Positions 1-7,019 of a stretch of DNA of 17,743 nt are shown in pieces. The position numbers and the translations under genes were made by a program. The stretch's first letter is position 1, and every line of letters begins with the position of its first letter. Source of the stretch: Vicinamibacteria bacterium. GTDB lineage: Bacteria; Acidobacteriota; Vicinamibacteria; Vicinamibacterales; 2-12-FULL-66-21. The stretch covers positions 1 through 17,743 of the forward strand of contig JAICSD010000026.1 of assembly GCA_025937075.1 (NCBI GenBank), in the 5' to 3' direction. The notes beneath the pieces were generated by a model. That model was not told the DNA's origin, made no database searches, and worked only from the letters and a program-made list of their open reading frames with translations.

Positions 1-117
1 GTCCTCACCTGCGGGCACACCCGGGGGCACGTCGGTTACCTGCTCGGCTCGGGGGAGGTTCTGGCCAGCGGGGACGTGCTCATCGGCGGGCATGCCATCA
101 GTCCATGGACGGGGGCG
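1..117 (+). CDS. Metallo-beta-lactamase-fold hydrolase, internal fragment (both ends missing)
   Basis: Plus-strand frame 1 is open from base 1 and reads as the middle of an MBL-fold hydrolase. A Cys-Gly-His-Thr-Arg-Gly-His stretch (TPGHTPGH-like zinc motif, bases 10-30) is followed by Val-Gly-Tyr-Leu-Leu and by Ala-Ser-Gly-Asp-Val-Leu-Ile-Gly (bases 67-90), the usual spacing of the third metal-binding His and the bridging Asp. The 5' part lies outside the window. The last ~80 residues expected for the family are absent, because beyond about base 117 the same frame is only the antisense of murA, although it stays open to 897. The specific substrate (glyoxalase II-like, RNase Z-like or other) cannot be told from 39 residues. 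The abrupt end points to a rearrangement or chimeric assembly. Confidence 0.6.
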
Positions 118-135
118 CAATTCCTTCCCGCCCCC
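111..135. repeat. 7-bp inverted repeat at the MBL/murA junction
   Basis: GGGGGCG (111-117) and CGCCCCC (129-135) form a perfect inverted repeat with an 11-base loop. It lies where plus-strand MBL-like coding sequence gives way to minus-strand murA coding sequence. Short inverted repeats are typical breakpoints both of real inversions and of fold-back or amplification chimeras. Confidence 0.6.
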
Positions 136-753
136 TTCCACGCCGACGCCCATCTGCTGCAGGAATTCGCACAGTTCGAAAACGTGCGGCTCGGTTGCGG
201 CGTGCCGGATCTCCGAGCTGCCGCGTGCAGCGGCTGCTGCGAGAAGCGCGGTTTCGGTCCCGGTGACCGATGCTTCGTCGAGATAGATGGACGCGCCGCT
301 GAGGCCCGGGGTTTCGAGCGCATAGCCAGGCTCTTCGAGCGCACGCACCCCCATCGCGTACAGCGCATCGAGGTGTACGGCAATCGTGCGGCGTGCCGGG
401 AAATCGCCGCCCGGCTGAGCGAGCCTCGCGGATCCGCGCCGCGCGAGCAGCGGACCGAGCAGCAGCACCGAGCCGCGCAGCTTCCCCACGAGCGCGGCGT
501 CCGGACGATCGTGACGGATTTCGCGGCACTCGATGCGCACCGTCGAGGATCCCCGTCCTTCGACGCACGCGCCAAGGCCTTCGATCAATTGAAGCAGCAC
601 GTCGACGTCGCGGATGCGCGGAACGTTCGTGAGCTCGCAGGGCTGGTCCGTCAGGACGCACGCGGCAATCAGCGGAAGCGCGGCGTTCTTGTTTCCCTCG
701 ACGCTCAGGCGTCCCGACAGCGGGCGTCCGCCTGCGATCCGAAGTGTGGCCAT
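118..753 (-). CDS. murA: UDP-N-acetylglucosamine 1-carboxyvinyltransferase MurA, N-terminal half only
   Basis: MurA transfers enolpyruvate from PEP to UDP-GlcNAc, the first committed step of cytoplasmic peptidoglycan synthesis. The ATG at 753 opens a frame with the MurA signature Gly-Asn-Lys-Asn-Ala-Ala-Leu-Pro (Lys22, Asn23) and the catalytic loop Pro-Gly-Gly-Asp (residues 114-117). The Thr-Gly-Thr-Glu and His-Ala-Ala-Thr-Glu-Pro-His stretches of the second domain follow. Asp117 replaces the usual PEP/fosfomycin-binding Cys (Cys115 in E. coli). Homology stops near residue 206 of about 420. Beyond that the frame stays open to base 1, but only as antisense of MBL-like sequence. The half missing contributes to both domains, so this form should be inactive. 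It lies 25 bp after murB, with AAGG just upstream of the ATG. Confidence 0.85.
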
Positions 754-778
754 GCCTTACAACCCCCGACAAGCGATC

Positions 779-1714
779 TCACAACCCGAGATAAACGATC
801 TCCTCATGTAGTTCGACACCGAACTGCTGACGTACGGCCGATCGGCAGCGCTCGATCAACGTCCGAATGTCCTCCGCGGTCGCATGGCCGTCGTTGACGA
901 TGAAGTTGCCATGCGTCGGCGACACGCGCGCGCCCCCTTCGCGAGCGCCCTTCAGGCCCGCGCGATCGACGAGCGCGCCGGCGGACGGCGGGATCCCATC
1001 CGGCACACGCTGGCGTGCGGGATCGGGATTCTGAAAGACGCAGCCTGCGCTCGCGGACTCGAGCGGCTGCGTCCGTTTGCGAAACGAAAGCGAGTCCCTC
1101 GCCGTCTGGCGCAACGCCGCCGGATCGCCCTGCCCGGTGTGACATTCCGCCGATAGCGCGACCTCGCGCGTCCGTTGCAGCCGGCTCCGGTCGTACCCGA
1201 ACTCCAGCTCAGAAGCATCGAGCCATCTGCTGCCGGTCTCCGGCGCGAAGATCTCGACACGCTCGATCAACTCGCCAATGAGACGTCCCTTGAAGTGCGC
1301 ATTGCCGTGAATCGCGCCGCCGACCGTCCCCGGCGTGCCGGCCCACATTTCGAGTCCGGAGATGCCCCGATTGATCGTCCATCGGACGAGGCCGTTGACC
1401 GTCAGGCCTGCATCCGCCCGAATGTGCGATGCGTCGATAGCCGCCGCTTCGCCGCCGTGCACGCGAACGACGATCCCACGGATTCCGGCATCGGCGATGA
1501 GCACGTTCGATCCGCCTCCGAGCACCGTCGCAGGCACACCGTGCGCGTGCGCGACCATCAACGCCGTTCGTACCTGTTCGCTGCGCGTCGCGTGCACGAG
1601 CCAGTCGGCCGGGCCACCGACGCGAAACGTCGTGAACGGCGCAAGCGGCGCATTCTCTTCAACGCGGGACCCACGCAACATCGTCCGCAGCGCGGTACCG
1701 ACGTCGCTCGTCAC
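779..1714 (-). CDS. murB: UDP-N-acetylenolpyruvoylglucosamine reductase MurB
   Basis: This FAD/NADPH enzyme reduces the MurA product to UDP-MurNAc in the cytoplasm. The 311-residue product shows the FAD-domain segment Gly-Gly-Gly-Ser-Asn (66-70), Gly-Thr-Pro-Gly-Thr-Val-Gly-Gly (126-133), Tyr-Asp-Arg-Ser-Arg (174-178) and the C-terminal substrate-binding part with Gly-Asn-Phe-Ile-Val-Asn (269-274) and Glu near 304. The position equivalent to the proton-donating Ser (Ala-Gly-Ser-Val-Phe in most MurBs) is Cys225. The GTG at 1714 is chosen because it overlaps the pxpC stop as GTGA and places the conserved N-terminus correctly; the frame is open further upstream but that part is pxpC antiphase sequence. 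murA follows, giving the whole UDP-GlcNAc to UDP-MurNAc pathway. Confidence 0.93.
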   Translation of the reverse strand: MTSDVGTALRTMLRGSRVEENAPLAPFTTFRVGGPADWLVHATRSEQVRTALMVAHAHGVPATVLGGGSNVLIADAGIRGIVVRVHGGEAAAIDASHIRADAGLTVNGLVRWTINRGISGLEMWAGTPGTVGGAIHGNAHFKGRLIGELIERVEIFAPETGSRWLDASELEFGYDRSRLQRTREVALSAECHTGQGDPAALRQTARDSLSFRKRTQPLESASAGCVFQNPDPARQRVPDGIPPSAGALVDRAGLKGAREGGARVSPTHGNFIVNDGHATAEDIRTLIERCRSAVRQQFGVELHEEIVYLGL

Positions 1715-2640
1715 GACAGGATCCGGCACCCGAGGGCAGCCCTGCGCTCGCGGAGCGCCTCGATGGCGTCCGCATGCGAGCACGACGCAAACTCGATCCA
1801 GTTCCCTGGCGCGAGCTGCCCCGCAACCGGCAGGTCTGCCGTGATCACATTCGCAATCGTCGGATACCCGCCCGTCGTCTGACAATCGGCCATCAGCAGA
1901 ATCGGCTGTCCGGACGGAGGAACCTGTATCGCTCCGATGACCATCCCTTCGGAAAGAATCTCGGCGCCTCCGCGATATCCGGCGAGCGAACCCTCGAGCC
2001 GGTACCCCATTCGGTTCGATTGGTGCGAAATCACGAATCGATCGCGCGTCAGTGCGCTCCAGGTCTCGTCGCTGAAGCGGTTGCGATGGACGGCGGGAAC
2101 GATCCGCACACGCGCGCCATCAACCGCAAGGGTGAGGGGCGTGCTCGCGCGTCCTGTTGCCGTCGACGAGGAAGTCCCGACAGGCAGGGTGTCTCCGCGC
2201 GACAGCGCCCGTCCGCCGAATGGACCCATCGCGCTTGGAAGATGTGTCGCGCGGCTGCCAAACAGCGGCGGCACATCGAAGCCGCCCCGCACCGCCAACG
2301 TGGCGCGCGCACCCGAACGGCGCTCGCGAAAGTGCAGCCGCCCTCCCGATCGAACGAGGAACGGCCGATCCATCGAGGGTTCGCCTCGATCCACGATCAT
2401 TGCGAACCCTGCGCCGCACACGGCGACGGTCACGTCGCCTTCGGCCGCGAGCTCTGGCCCAATCAGTGTGATCTCGAGCGCCGCCGCCGATGGATCATTC
2501 CCGACCAGCTCATTGGCCGCGCGATGCGAATACCAGTCCATCGGCCCAGCGACAGGAACGCCCGCGGACCGATAGCCCCGCCTTCCGAGATCCTGAACCG
2601 TCGTCAGCATCCCGGGGCGGAGCACCGTCAGCGTGCTCAC
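1711..2640 (-). CDS. pxpC: 5-oxoprolinase subunit PxpC (biotin-dependent carboxyltransferase, AHS2/KipA family)
   Basis: PxpC works with PxpA and PxpB in ATP-dependent conversion of 5-oxoproline (pyroglutamate) to glutamate. The 309-residue product has the family opening Thr-Val-Leu-Arg-Pro-Gly-Met-Leu-Thr-Thr-Val-Gln-Asp-Leu-Gly-Arg. It also has Gly-Pro-Met-Asp near residue 35, and the C-terminal Gly-Gly-Tyr-Pro-Thr-Ile-Ala-Asn-Val and Asp-Leu-Pro-Val-Ala-Gly-Gln-Leu segments. The GTG at 2640 overlaps the pxpB stop as GTGA. A longer frame to 2706 exists, but the extra residues are out-of-phase pxpB sequence. Family members were earlier called allophanate hydrolase subunit 2 or KipA. No pxpA is seen in the window. 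Confidence 0.88.
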   Translation of the reverse strand: MSTLTVLRPGMLTTVQDLGRRGYRSAGVPVAGPMDWYSHRAANELVGNDPSAAALEITLIGPELAAEGDVTVAVCGAGFAMIVDRGEPSMDRPFLVRSGGRLHFRERRSGARATLAVRGGFDVPPLFGSRATHLPSAMGPFGGRALSRGDTLPVGTSSSTATGRASTPLTLAVDGARVRIVPAVHRNRFSDETWSALTRDRFVISHQSNRMGYRLEGSLAGYRGGAEILSEGMVIGAIQVPPSGQPILLMADCQTTGGYPTIANVITADLPVAGQLAPGNWIEFASCSHADAIEALRERRAALGCRILS

Positions 2641-3329
2641 GCGTCGCTCCACTCTGTCGTCCGTCGGTACTCGTCGCCATCGATGCGACGAAAGCGGACG
2701 CGACAACCGGGCCTAAACAGAAACGGCTCCGCGCGGGCAGGATCGTAGGGTTTGATTGGGATGCGCCCGATCACGTGCCATCCACCCGGCGTCGACGCCG
2801 GGTAGACGCCCGTCTGGCCCGCCGCGAGGGCAAGTGATCCGGCCGGAACCTTCAGGCGCGGATTTGCGCGCCGCGGTAAGGCGAGCCGCGGATCCACTCG
2901 CGCCATGTACGCGAACCCCGGTACGAAGCCGACGACATACACGCGGTACTCCTGCGAGAGGTGCAGCTCGATCACCTCGGCCGTGCTGCACTTCGCGAAC
3001 GCGGCCACATCGTCCAGATCGAGCGCAAACGGCGGATCGTAGCAGGCCGGGACGAGCAGGAGCGGTCCTTGCTCAACATCAGCGCTCACCGGCGTGTCCG
3101 CAATCGCGCGGAGGCGATCGTCGAGATCCGCAGGCACGTCGCGGAAACGGTCCACGTGCACCATCACCGTCCGAAAGCCGACGACGACATCTGTGATGGC
3201 GGCAAACCTGGCCCGCCCGATGGCGTCGGCAATAGCAATCGCGCGTGCGTTGACGACGGGATCGAGCCGGTCCGGCAGCTCGATGAGCCACGCGGCATCT
3301 CCGGCCGGCGCGACGCGGACGTCGGTCAT
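2637..3329 (-). CDS. pxpB: 5-oxoprolinase subunit PxpB (KipI/AHS1 family)
   Basis: This is the partner of PxpC in the PxpABC 5-oxoprolinase; B. subtilis KipI, an inhibitor of the KinA sporulation kinase, belongs to the same family. The 230-residue product begins Met-Thr-Asp-Val-Arg-Val-Ala-Pro-Ala-Gly-Asp-Ala-Ala. It carries the signature Gly-Phe-Val-Pro-Gly-Phe-Ala-Tyr followed by Pro-Arg-Arg-Ala-Asn-Pro-Arg, then Val-Pro-Ala-Gly-Ser and Gly-Gly-Trp-His-Val-Ile-Gly. The ATG at 3329 shares one base with the mpl stop (TGATG), and the frame upstream belongs to antiphase mpl sequence. The position between mpl and murB suggests the activity is used together with peptidoglycan turnover, which is an inference from context only. 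Confidence 0.9.
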   Translation of the reverse strand: MTDVRVAPAGDAAWLIELPDRLDPVVNARAIAIADAIGRARFAAITDVVVGFRTVMVHVDRFRDVPADLDDRLRAIADTPVSADVEQGPLLLVPACYDPPFALDLDDVAAFAKCSTAEVIELHLSQEYRVYVVGFVPGFAYMARVDPRLALPRRANPRLKVPAGSLALAAGQTGVYPASTPGGWHVIGRIPIKPYDPARAEPFLFRPGCRVRFRRIDGDEYRRTTEWSDA

Positions 3330-4729
3330 CAGCGCGCAGCGCGCGCCTCGAGCGCCCGGAGAAGCTTTTGATGAATATCGTCGAAGCCACCGTTCGACAT
3401 GACGACGACGAGGTCGCCGGGAGAGGCCTCGCGCGAGACGGTCGCGACGATTTCGTCGACGTTCGGCAGATAACGGGCGTCGCGGCCGCTGGCGCGAACG
3501 TCGCTGACCAGCTGTTCGATGGACAGCTGATCGTCCGGAAGATTCGAGCGAAAGACTGGCGGCAGCAGCACGCGGTCCGCAGTGCCGAGCGCCTTTGCAA
3601 AGTCGGACTGGAAGATACGACGGCAGGACGTCGCCGATCGCGGCTCGAAGATCGCCCACACACGCCGATCCGGATACGCGGAGCGCACGCCCTTGAGCGT
3701 CTCGGCGATCGCCGTCGGGTGGTGGGCGAAGTCGTCGTACACCGCGACGCCGTCCGCTGTGCCGCGAAGCTGCATGCGGCGCCGGACACCCTTGAACAGG
3801 CGCAGCGCTTCCGCGATCGTATCGGGGCTCATCCCGACGGCCGCGCCAATCGCAATCGCGGCAAGCGCGTTGCGCACGTTGTAGGCGCCGAGCAGCGGCA
3901 CCTCGAACGCGCCGGTTGGCGTTCCCGCGCGCCGGACGCTGAACCGCGTGATGCCCTCGTCGATCCGCAGATCGTGCGCCTGCCAGTCTGCTCCGTTCGA
4001 AATACCGAACGTCTCCACGCGACAGAGCGCAGCGGACGCGATAGTCCGTGCGTCCGGGTCGTCCGCGCTCACGAGCAGCAGCCCGCGGCGCGGAACGAGA
4101 TTGACGAGCCGCCGGAACGCGAGGCGGATGGACTCGAGATCGGGATAGATGTCCGCGTGGTCGTACTCGATATTGTTGATGACGGCGATATCCGGGAGGT
4201 ACTTCAGGAACTTCGCGGTCTTGTCGAAGAACGCGCTGTCGTACTCGTCGCCCTCGATCACGAACTCGCGCCCGCCGCCCACGCGAAAGCTCCCCGCGAA
4301 ATTCTCGGCGATGCCGCCGATGAACACGCTGGGATCGGCCCCCCCGTGCGTCAGCACCCATCCCGTGAGCGAGGTTGTCGTCGTCTTGCCGTGCGTGCCG
4401 GCGATGACGATCGATCGCGCGCCCCACAGAAAATTGTCCCGGATCGCCTCCGGCAGCGAGCAATAGCGGATCTTGCGGTCGAGCACGGCTTCCAGTTCGG
4501 GATTGCCGCGCGAGATCGCGTTTCCGACGACGATCAGATCGAGATCGGCGCTGATGTTCTCCGGCCTGTAACCCTGGAACGTGGTGATCTGCTGCTCGGC
4601 GAGGAAATCGCTCATGGGCGCGTAGACGTTCTGATCGGATCCGCGGACGTCCCAGCCGCGGCTCTTGAGCATGGCCGCGAGCGTGGCCATGGCCGTTCCG
4701 CAGATCCCAATCAAGTGAACACGCTTCAT
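3329..4729 (-). CDS. mpl: UDP-N-acetylmuramate:L-alanyl-gamma-D-glutamyl-meso-diaminopimelate ligase Mpl
   Basis: Mpl is a Mur-ligase family enzyme that joins recovered murein tripeptide directly to UDP-MurNAc, bypassing MurC-MurE. The 466-residue product has the Mpl-type N-terminus His-Leu-Ile-Gly-Ile-Cys-Gly-Thr-Ala-Met-Ala, the Val-Val-Gly-Asn-Ala-Ile-Ser-Arg-Gly-Asn-Pro-Glu segment (67-78) and the P-loop Gly-Thr-His-Gly-Lys-Thr-Thr-Thr (111-118). Glu-Gly-Asp-Glu-Tyr-Asp-Ser-Ala-Phe-Phe-Asp-Lys (159-170) is characteristic of Mpl rather than MurC. Asp-His-Ala-Asp-Ile-Tyr (190-195), Asp-Asp-Phe-Ala-His-His-Pro (332-338) and Glu-Pro-Arg-Ser (362-365) follow. The start overlaps the ldcA stop as ATGA. 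Upstream nagZ and ldcA make its peptide substrate; downstream murB and murA make its UDP-MurNAc. Confidence 0.95.
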   Translation of the reverse strand: MKRVHLIGICGTAMATLAAMLKSRGWDVRGSDQNVYAPMSDFLAEQQITTFQGYRPENISADLDLIVVGNAISRGNPELEAVLDRKIRYCSLPEAIRDNFLWGARSIVIAGTHGKTTTTSLTGWVLTHGGADPSVFIGGIAENFAGSFRVGGGREFVIEGDEYDSAFFDKTAKFLKYLPDIAVINNIEYDHADIYPDLESIRLAFRRLVNLVPRRGLLLVSADDPDARTIASAALCRVETFGISNGADWQAHDLRIDEGITRFSVRRAGTPTGAFEVPLLGAYNVRNALAAIAIGAAVGMSPDTIAEALRLFKGVRRRMQLRGTADGVAVYDDFAHHPTAIAETLKGVRSAYPDRRVWAIFEPRSATSCRRIFQSDFAKALGTADRVLLPPVFRSNLPDDQLSIEQLVSDVRASGRDARYLPNVDEIVATVSREASPGDLVVVMSNGGFDDIHQKLLRALEARAAR

Positions 4730-5655
4730 GCGGAGACCGCCGCCTCCTCGATGATCAGCTCAGGCGTGCCTGCAGCGACAACACGCGCCCTCACGCCGAA
4801 TGGAAGTGTCATGGTTGGGCCCGTCACGTGGCCCGAGGGAAGCCCGAACAACACGGGTCCGGGAAAATCCGTCATCAGATCGGCGATGGTCTCCCGCCGC
4901 GTAGGTCCTTCGTCGCCCGGCTCGTCGCAGCGCGGCAGCTCGCCGAAGACGATCCCGGCCGCGCGTGACAGGAGTCCGGCGTAGCGAAGCTGCGTGATCA
5001 TGCGATCGAGCCGGTACGGCCGCTCGGCCACTTCGTCTATGAAAAGGATGTGACCCTCGGGTGGATCGAACGCAAACGGCGTGCACAACGAGGAGACGAG
5101 CTTCGTCAACGTACCCCCGACGAGGACGCCGGCCGCGTCGCCCGGACGAACGATATCGAGCGCCGGATGCGTAATGGCGCCGGGCGGCTCCGCGCGCATG
5201 AGCACGCGTTCGAACGTGTCGAGATCGTAACCGTCCGCGCCGTGCGCCAGGCGTCCCTCGAGCATCGGACCATGAAACGAGACCACGCCGCATCTCGTCG
5301 TCAGCCACATCAGCAGCGACGTGTTGTCGCTGAACCCGACGAACGCCTTCGGTGATTGCCGGATCTCGCGGGCGTCCAGCAGCGGCAGCAGGTGCACGCT
5401 CCCGTATCCGCCGCGAACGGCGACGAGTGCCGCAATCGAAGGGTCCGTCCACGCGCGGCGGAACGCGGCCGCTCTGATTGCCGGGTCCCCTGCGACGTAG
5501 CGCCGGCGCGCGAACACGCTGTCGTCGTACACCGGCTCGAACCCAAGGCGCTGAATTTCGGCGACGCCAGCGTCGAACTCGTCGCGCGCGAATGGGCTGG
5601 CGGGAGCGACGATGGCGATTCGATCCCCTGGGCGGAGTGCCCGCGGCTTCTGCAT
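4726..5655 (-). CDS. ldcA: Murein LD-carboxypeptidase (peptidase family S66)
   Basis: LdcA removes the terminal D-Ala from recycled murein tetrapeptides in the cytoplasm, giving the tripeptide used by Mpl. The 309-residue product has the expected length and opens Leu-Arg-Pro-Gly-Asp-Arg-Ile-Ala-Ile-Val-Ala-Pro. The S66 catalytic triad is visible: Ser109 in Gly-Phe-Ser-Asp-Asn-Thr, Glu208 in Phe-Ile-Asp-Glu-Val and His276 in Pro-Ser-Gly-His. Arg-Gly-Gly-Tyr-Gly (81-85) is the usual substrate-loop segment. No signal peptide is present, which fits cytoplasmic recycling. The start lies 5 bp after the nagZ stop, and its own stop overlaps the mpl start. Confidence 0.94.
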   Translation of the reverse strand: MQKPRALRPGDRIAIVAPASPFARDEFDAGVAEIQRLGFEPVYDDSVFARRRYVAGDPAIRAAAFRRAWTDPSIAALVAVRGGYGSVHLLPLLDAREIRQSPKAFVGFSDNTSLLMWLTTRCGVVSFHGPMLEGRLAHGADGYDLDTFERVLMRAEPPGAITHPALDIVRPGDAAGVLVGGTLTKLVSSLCTPFAFDPPEGHILFIDEVAERPYRLDRMITQLRYAGLLSRAAGIVFGELPRCDEPGDEGPTRRETIADLMTDFPGPVLFGLPSGHVTGPTMTLPFGVRARVVAAGTPELIIEEAAVSA

Positions 5656-5660
5656 CTGGC

Positions 5661-6752
5661 TCAGGCGAACCTCGCCATTTCGTCGGCGATGGCCTGATGT
5701 TCGTCGCGTCCGAGCACGCCGCGCAGAGATGCGCGGCCGGGACGCTGCCGCGGAAGCGCGAGGAACCGCTCCTTGACCCGGCGGTGCCGCGCGAGTGCAT
5801 CCTCGACGCGACGCTCGGAGAGGCGCCCCTGTTCGACCGCGTAGATCACTGCCTCCAGCGCCGCGACGTGCTCTTCCGCATGGGGCGCTCCGATCAGGAC
5901 GGCGTCACAGCCCGCTCCGATCGCGCCGGCTGTCGCGTCGGCGAGCGACCAGCCTCGGGCAATCGCCTTCATCGTGAGGTCGTCGGTCAGCACGAGGCCT
6001 CCGAAGCGCAACTCGTCCTTCAGCAGATCCTTGACCACCGCCCGTGACAGCGATCCCGGATTCAGCTCGTCCAGGGCAGGAACCAGCACGTGGGCCGGCA
6101 TCAGCGCCGCAACGTCCGCCTCGATGGCCGCCTTGAACGGCAGCAGTTCGACCGCCTCTAGCCGATCGAGCGGATGCTCGAGGAGCGGCAGCTCTTCGTG
6201 CGGATCCCCTGCGACGTCTCCGATGCCCGGAAAATGCTTGCCGCACGCGGCGACGCCCTCCGACTGGAGGGCTCGAACGATAATCCGGCCCAGACGCGCG
6301 GCGTCCTCCGCGCGATCCGCGAGAGCCCGATCGCCAATCGCCGACGCTCCGGACGCGGCACGCAGGTCGAGCACGGGCGCATAGTCGAGCGAGATGCCAA
6401 CCGCCTTCAGCTCCGCGGCGAGCGCGCGCGCAAACCGATCGGCGAGCCGCTCGTCGCCGGCGCGGCCGAGCGTGATCATCGGAGGCCACTCCGTGAACGG
6501 CCGCTTCAGCCGCGCGACGCGTCCGCCTTCCTGATCGACGCTCACCCACAGCGGCATCTCGCGCGCCAGTGCCTGTGTCTCGCGCGAGAGCTCGATGACC
6601 TGCTCGGGTTCCGCGATGTTCCGCTGAAAGAGGATCACGCCGCCGAGATCGAACTCGCGCGCAACGGACCGGAGCTCCTCGGGGATCTGCTGCCCGTCGA
6701 AGCCCACGATCGCGAGTTGGCCAGCATGCCTGCGAATCTCGCGCAGCGACAT
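5661..6752 (-). CDS. nagZ: Beta-N-acetylhexosaminidase NagZ (GH3)
   Basis: NagZ cleaves GlcNAc from anhydro-MurNAc-peptides during cytoplasmic muropeptide recycling. The 363-residue product has the GH3 layout: Gly-Gly-Val-Ile-Leu-Phe near 37-42, Asp-Gln-Glu-Gly-Gly-Arg-Val (73-79), Lys-His-Phe-Pro-Gly-Ile-Gly-Asp (172-179) with the NagZ catalytic loop Asp183-Pro-His185, and the likely nucleophile Asp257 in Leu-Thr-Asp-Asp-Leu-Thr-Met. The Ile in Pro-Gly-Ile-Gly replaces the more common His, while the loop Asp and His are kept. No secretion signal is seen. The ATG at 6752 was chosen because homology starts there; the frame remains open far upstream but overlaps the polX region without similarity. 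It is the promoter-proximal gene of the cell-wall cluster. Confidence 0.92.
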   Translation of the reverse strand: MSLREIRRHAGQLAIVGFDGQQIPEELRSVAREFDLGGVILFQRNIAEPEQVIELSRETQALAREMPLWVSVDQEGGRVARLKRPFTEWPPMITLGRAGDERLADRFARALAAELKAVGISLDYAPVLDLRAASGASAIGDRALADRAEDAARLGRIIVRALQSEGVAACGKHFPGIGDVAGDPHEELPLLEHPLDRLEAVELLPFKAAIEADVAALMPAHVLVPALDELNPGSLSRAVVKDLLKDELRFGGLVLTDDLTMKAIARGWSLADATAGAIGAGCDAVLIGAPHAEEHVAALEAVIYAVEQGRLSERRVEDALARHRRVKERFLALPRQRPGRASLRGVLGRDEHQAIADEMARFA

Positions 6753-7019
6753 CGATCTTGATGATAACGCGTAAGCTGCAGAGCCGGCCGGCGATTGAAC
6801 GACGCCGCTGAAAAATCTCGCGGTCCGACCTGCCACTGACCGCCATCGAATCGATAGTAGATTGGTCGCGGTTGCTTCCACGAAGTACAGCGCGCGGCGG
6901 TCAGCGACGGGTGTGCTGAAGACGGGAACATAAAGATGGCATGCCCGGTTGCGGGAGTGCTGTGCGTCAAGGCTTCGAGGAGCGCCCCACGTCATAATCC
7001 GGGCTGAGGCTTGCGGTCG
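6753..7019. other. Divergent intergenic region between nagZ and polX
   Basis: These 267 bases separate two genes transcribed apart and should hold both promoters. A CATAAT at 6993-6998 on the plus strand could be a polX -10 element, but no convincing -35 box lies at the right distance. On the minus strand a TACTAT occurs in the middle of the region, likewise without a good -35. A minus-strand frame through the region encodes nothing recognisable. Confidence 0.4.

Noticed and set aside
3368..4984. 538-codon open frame on the plus strand opposite mpl and ldcA
   Set aside because: It is antisense to two confidently identified genes, its product is Arg/Asp/Glu-rich without any family motif, and long antisense frames are expected at this GC content.
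6635..6970. Minus-strand frame of 111 codons upstream of nagZ containing a Tyr-Tyr-Arg-Phe-Asp-Gly-Gly stretch
   Set aside because: It overlaps nagZ out of frame, and the suggestive stretch is too short to support a gene or gene remnant.
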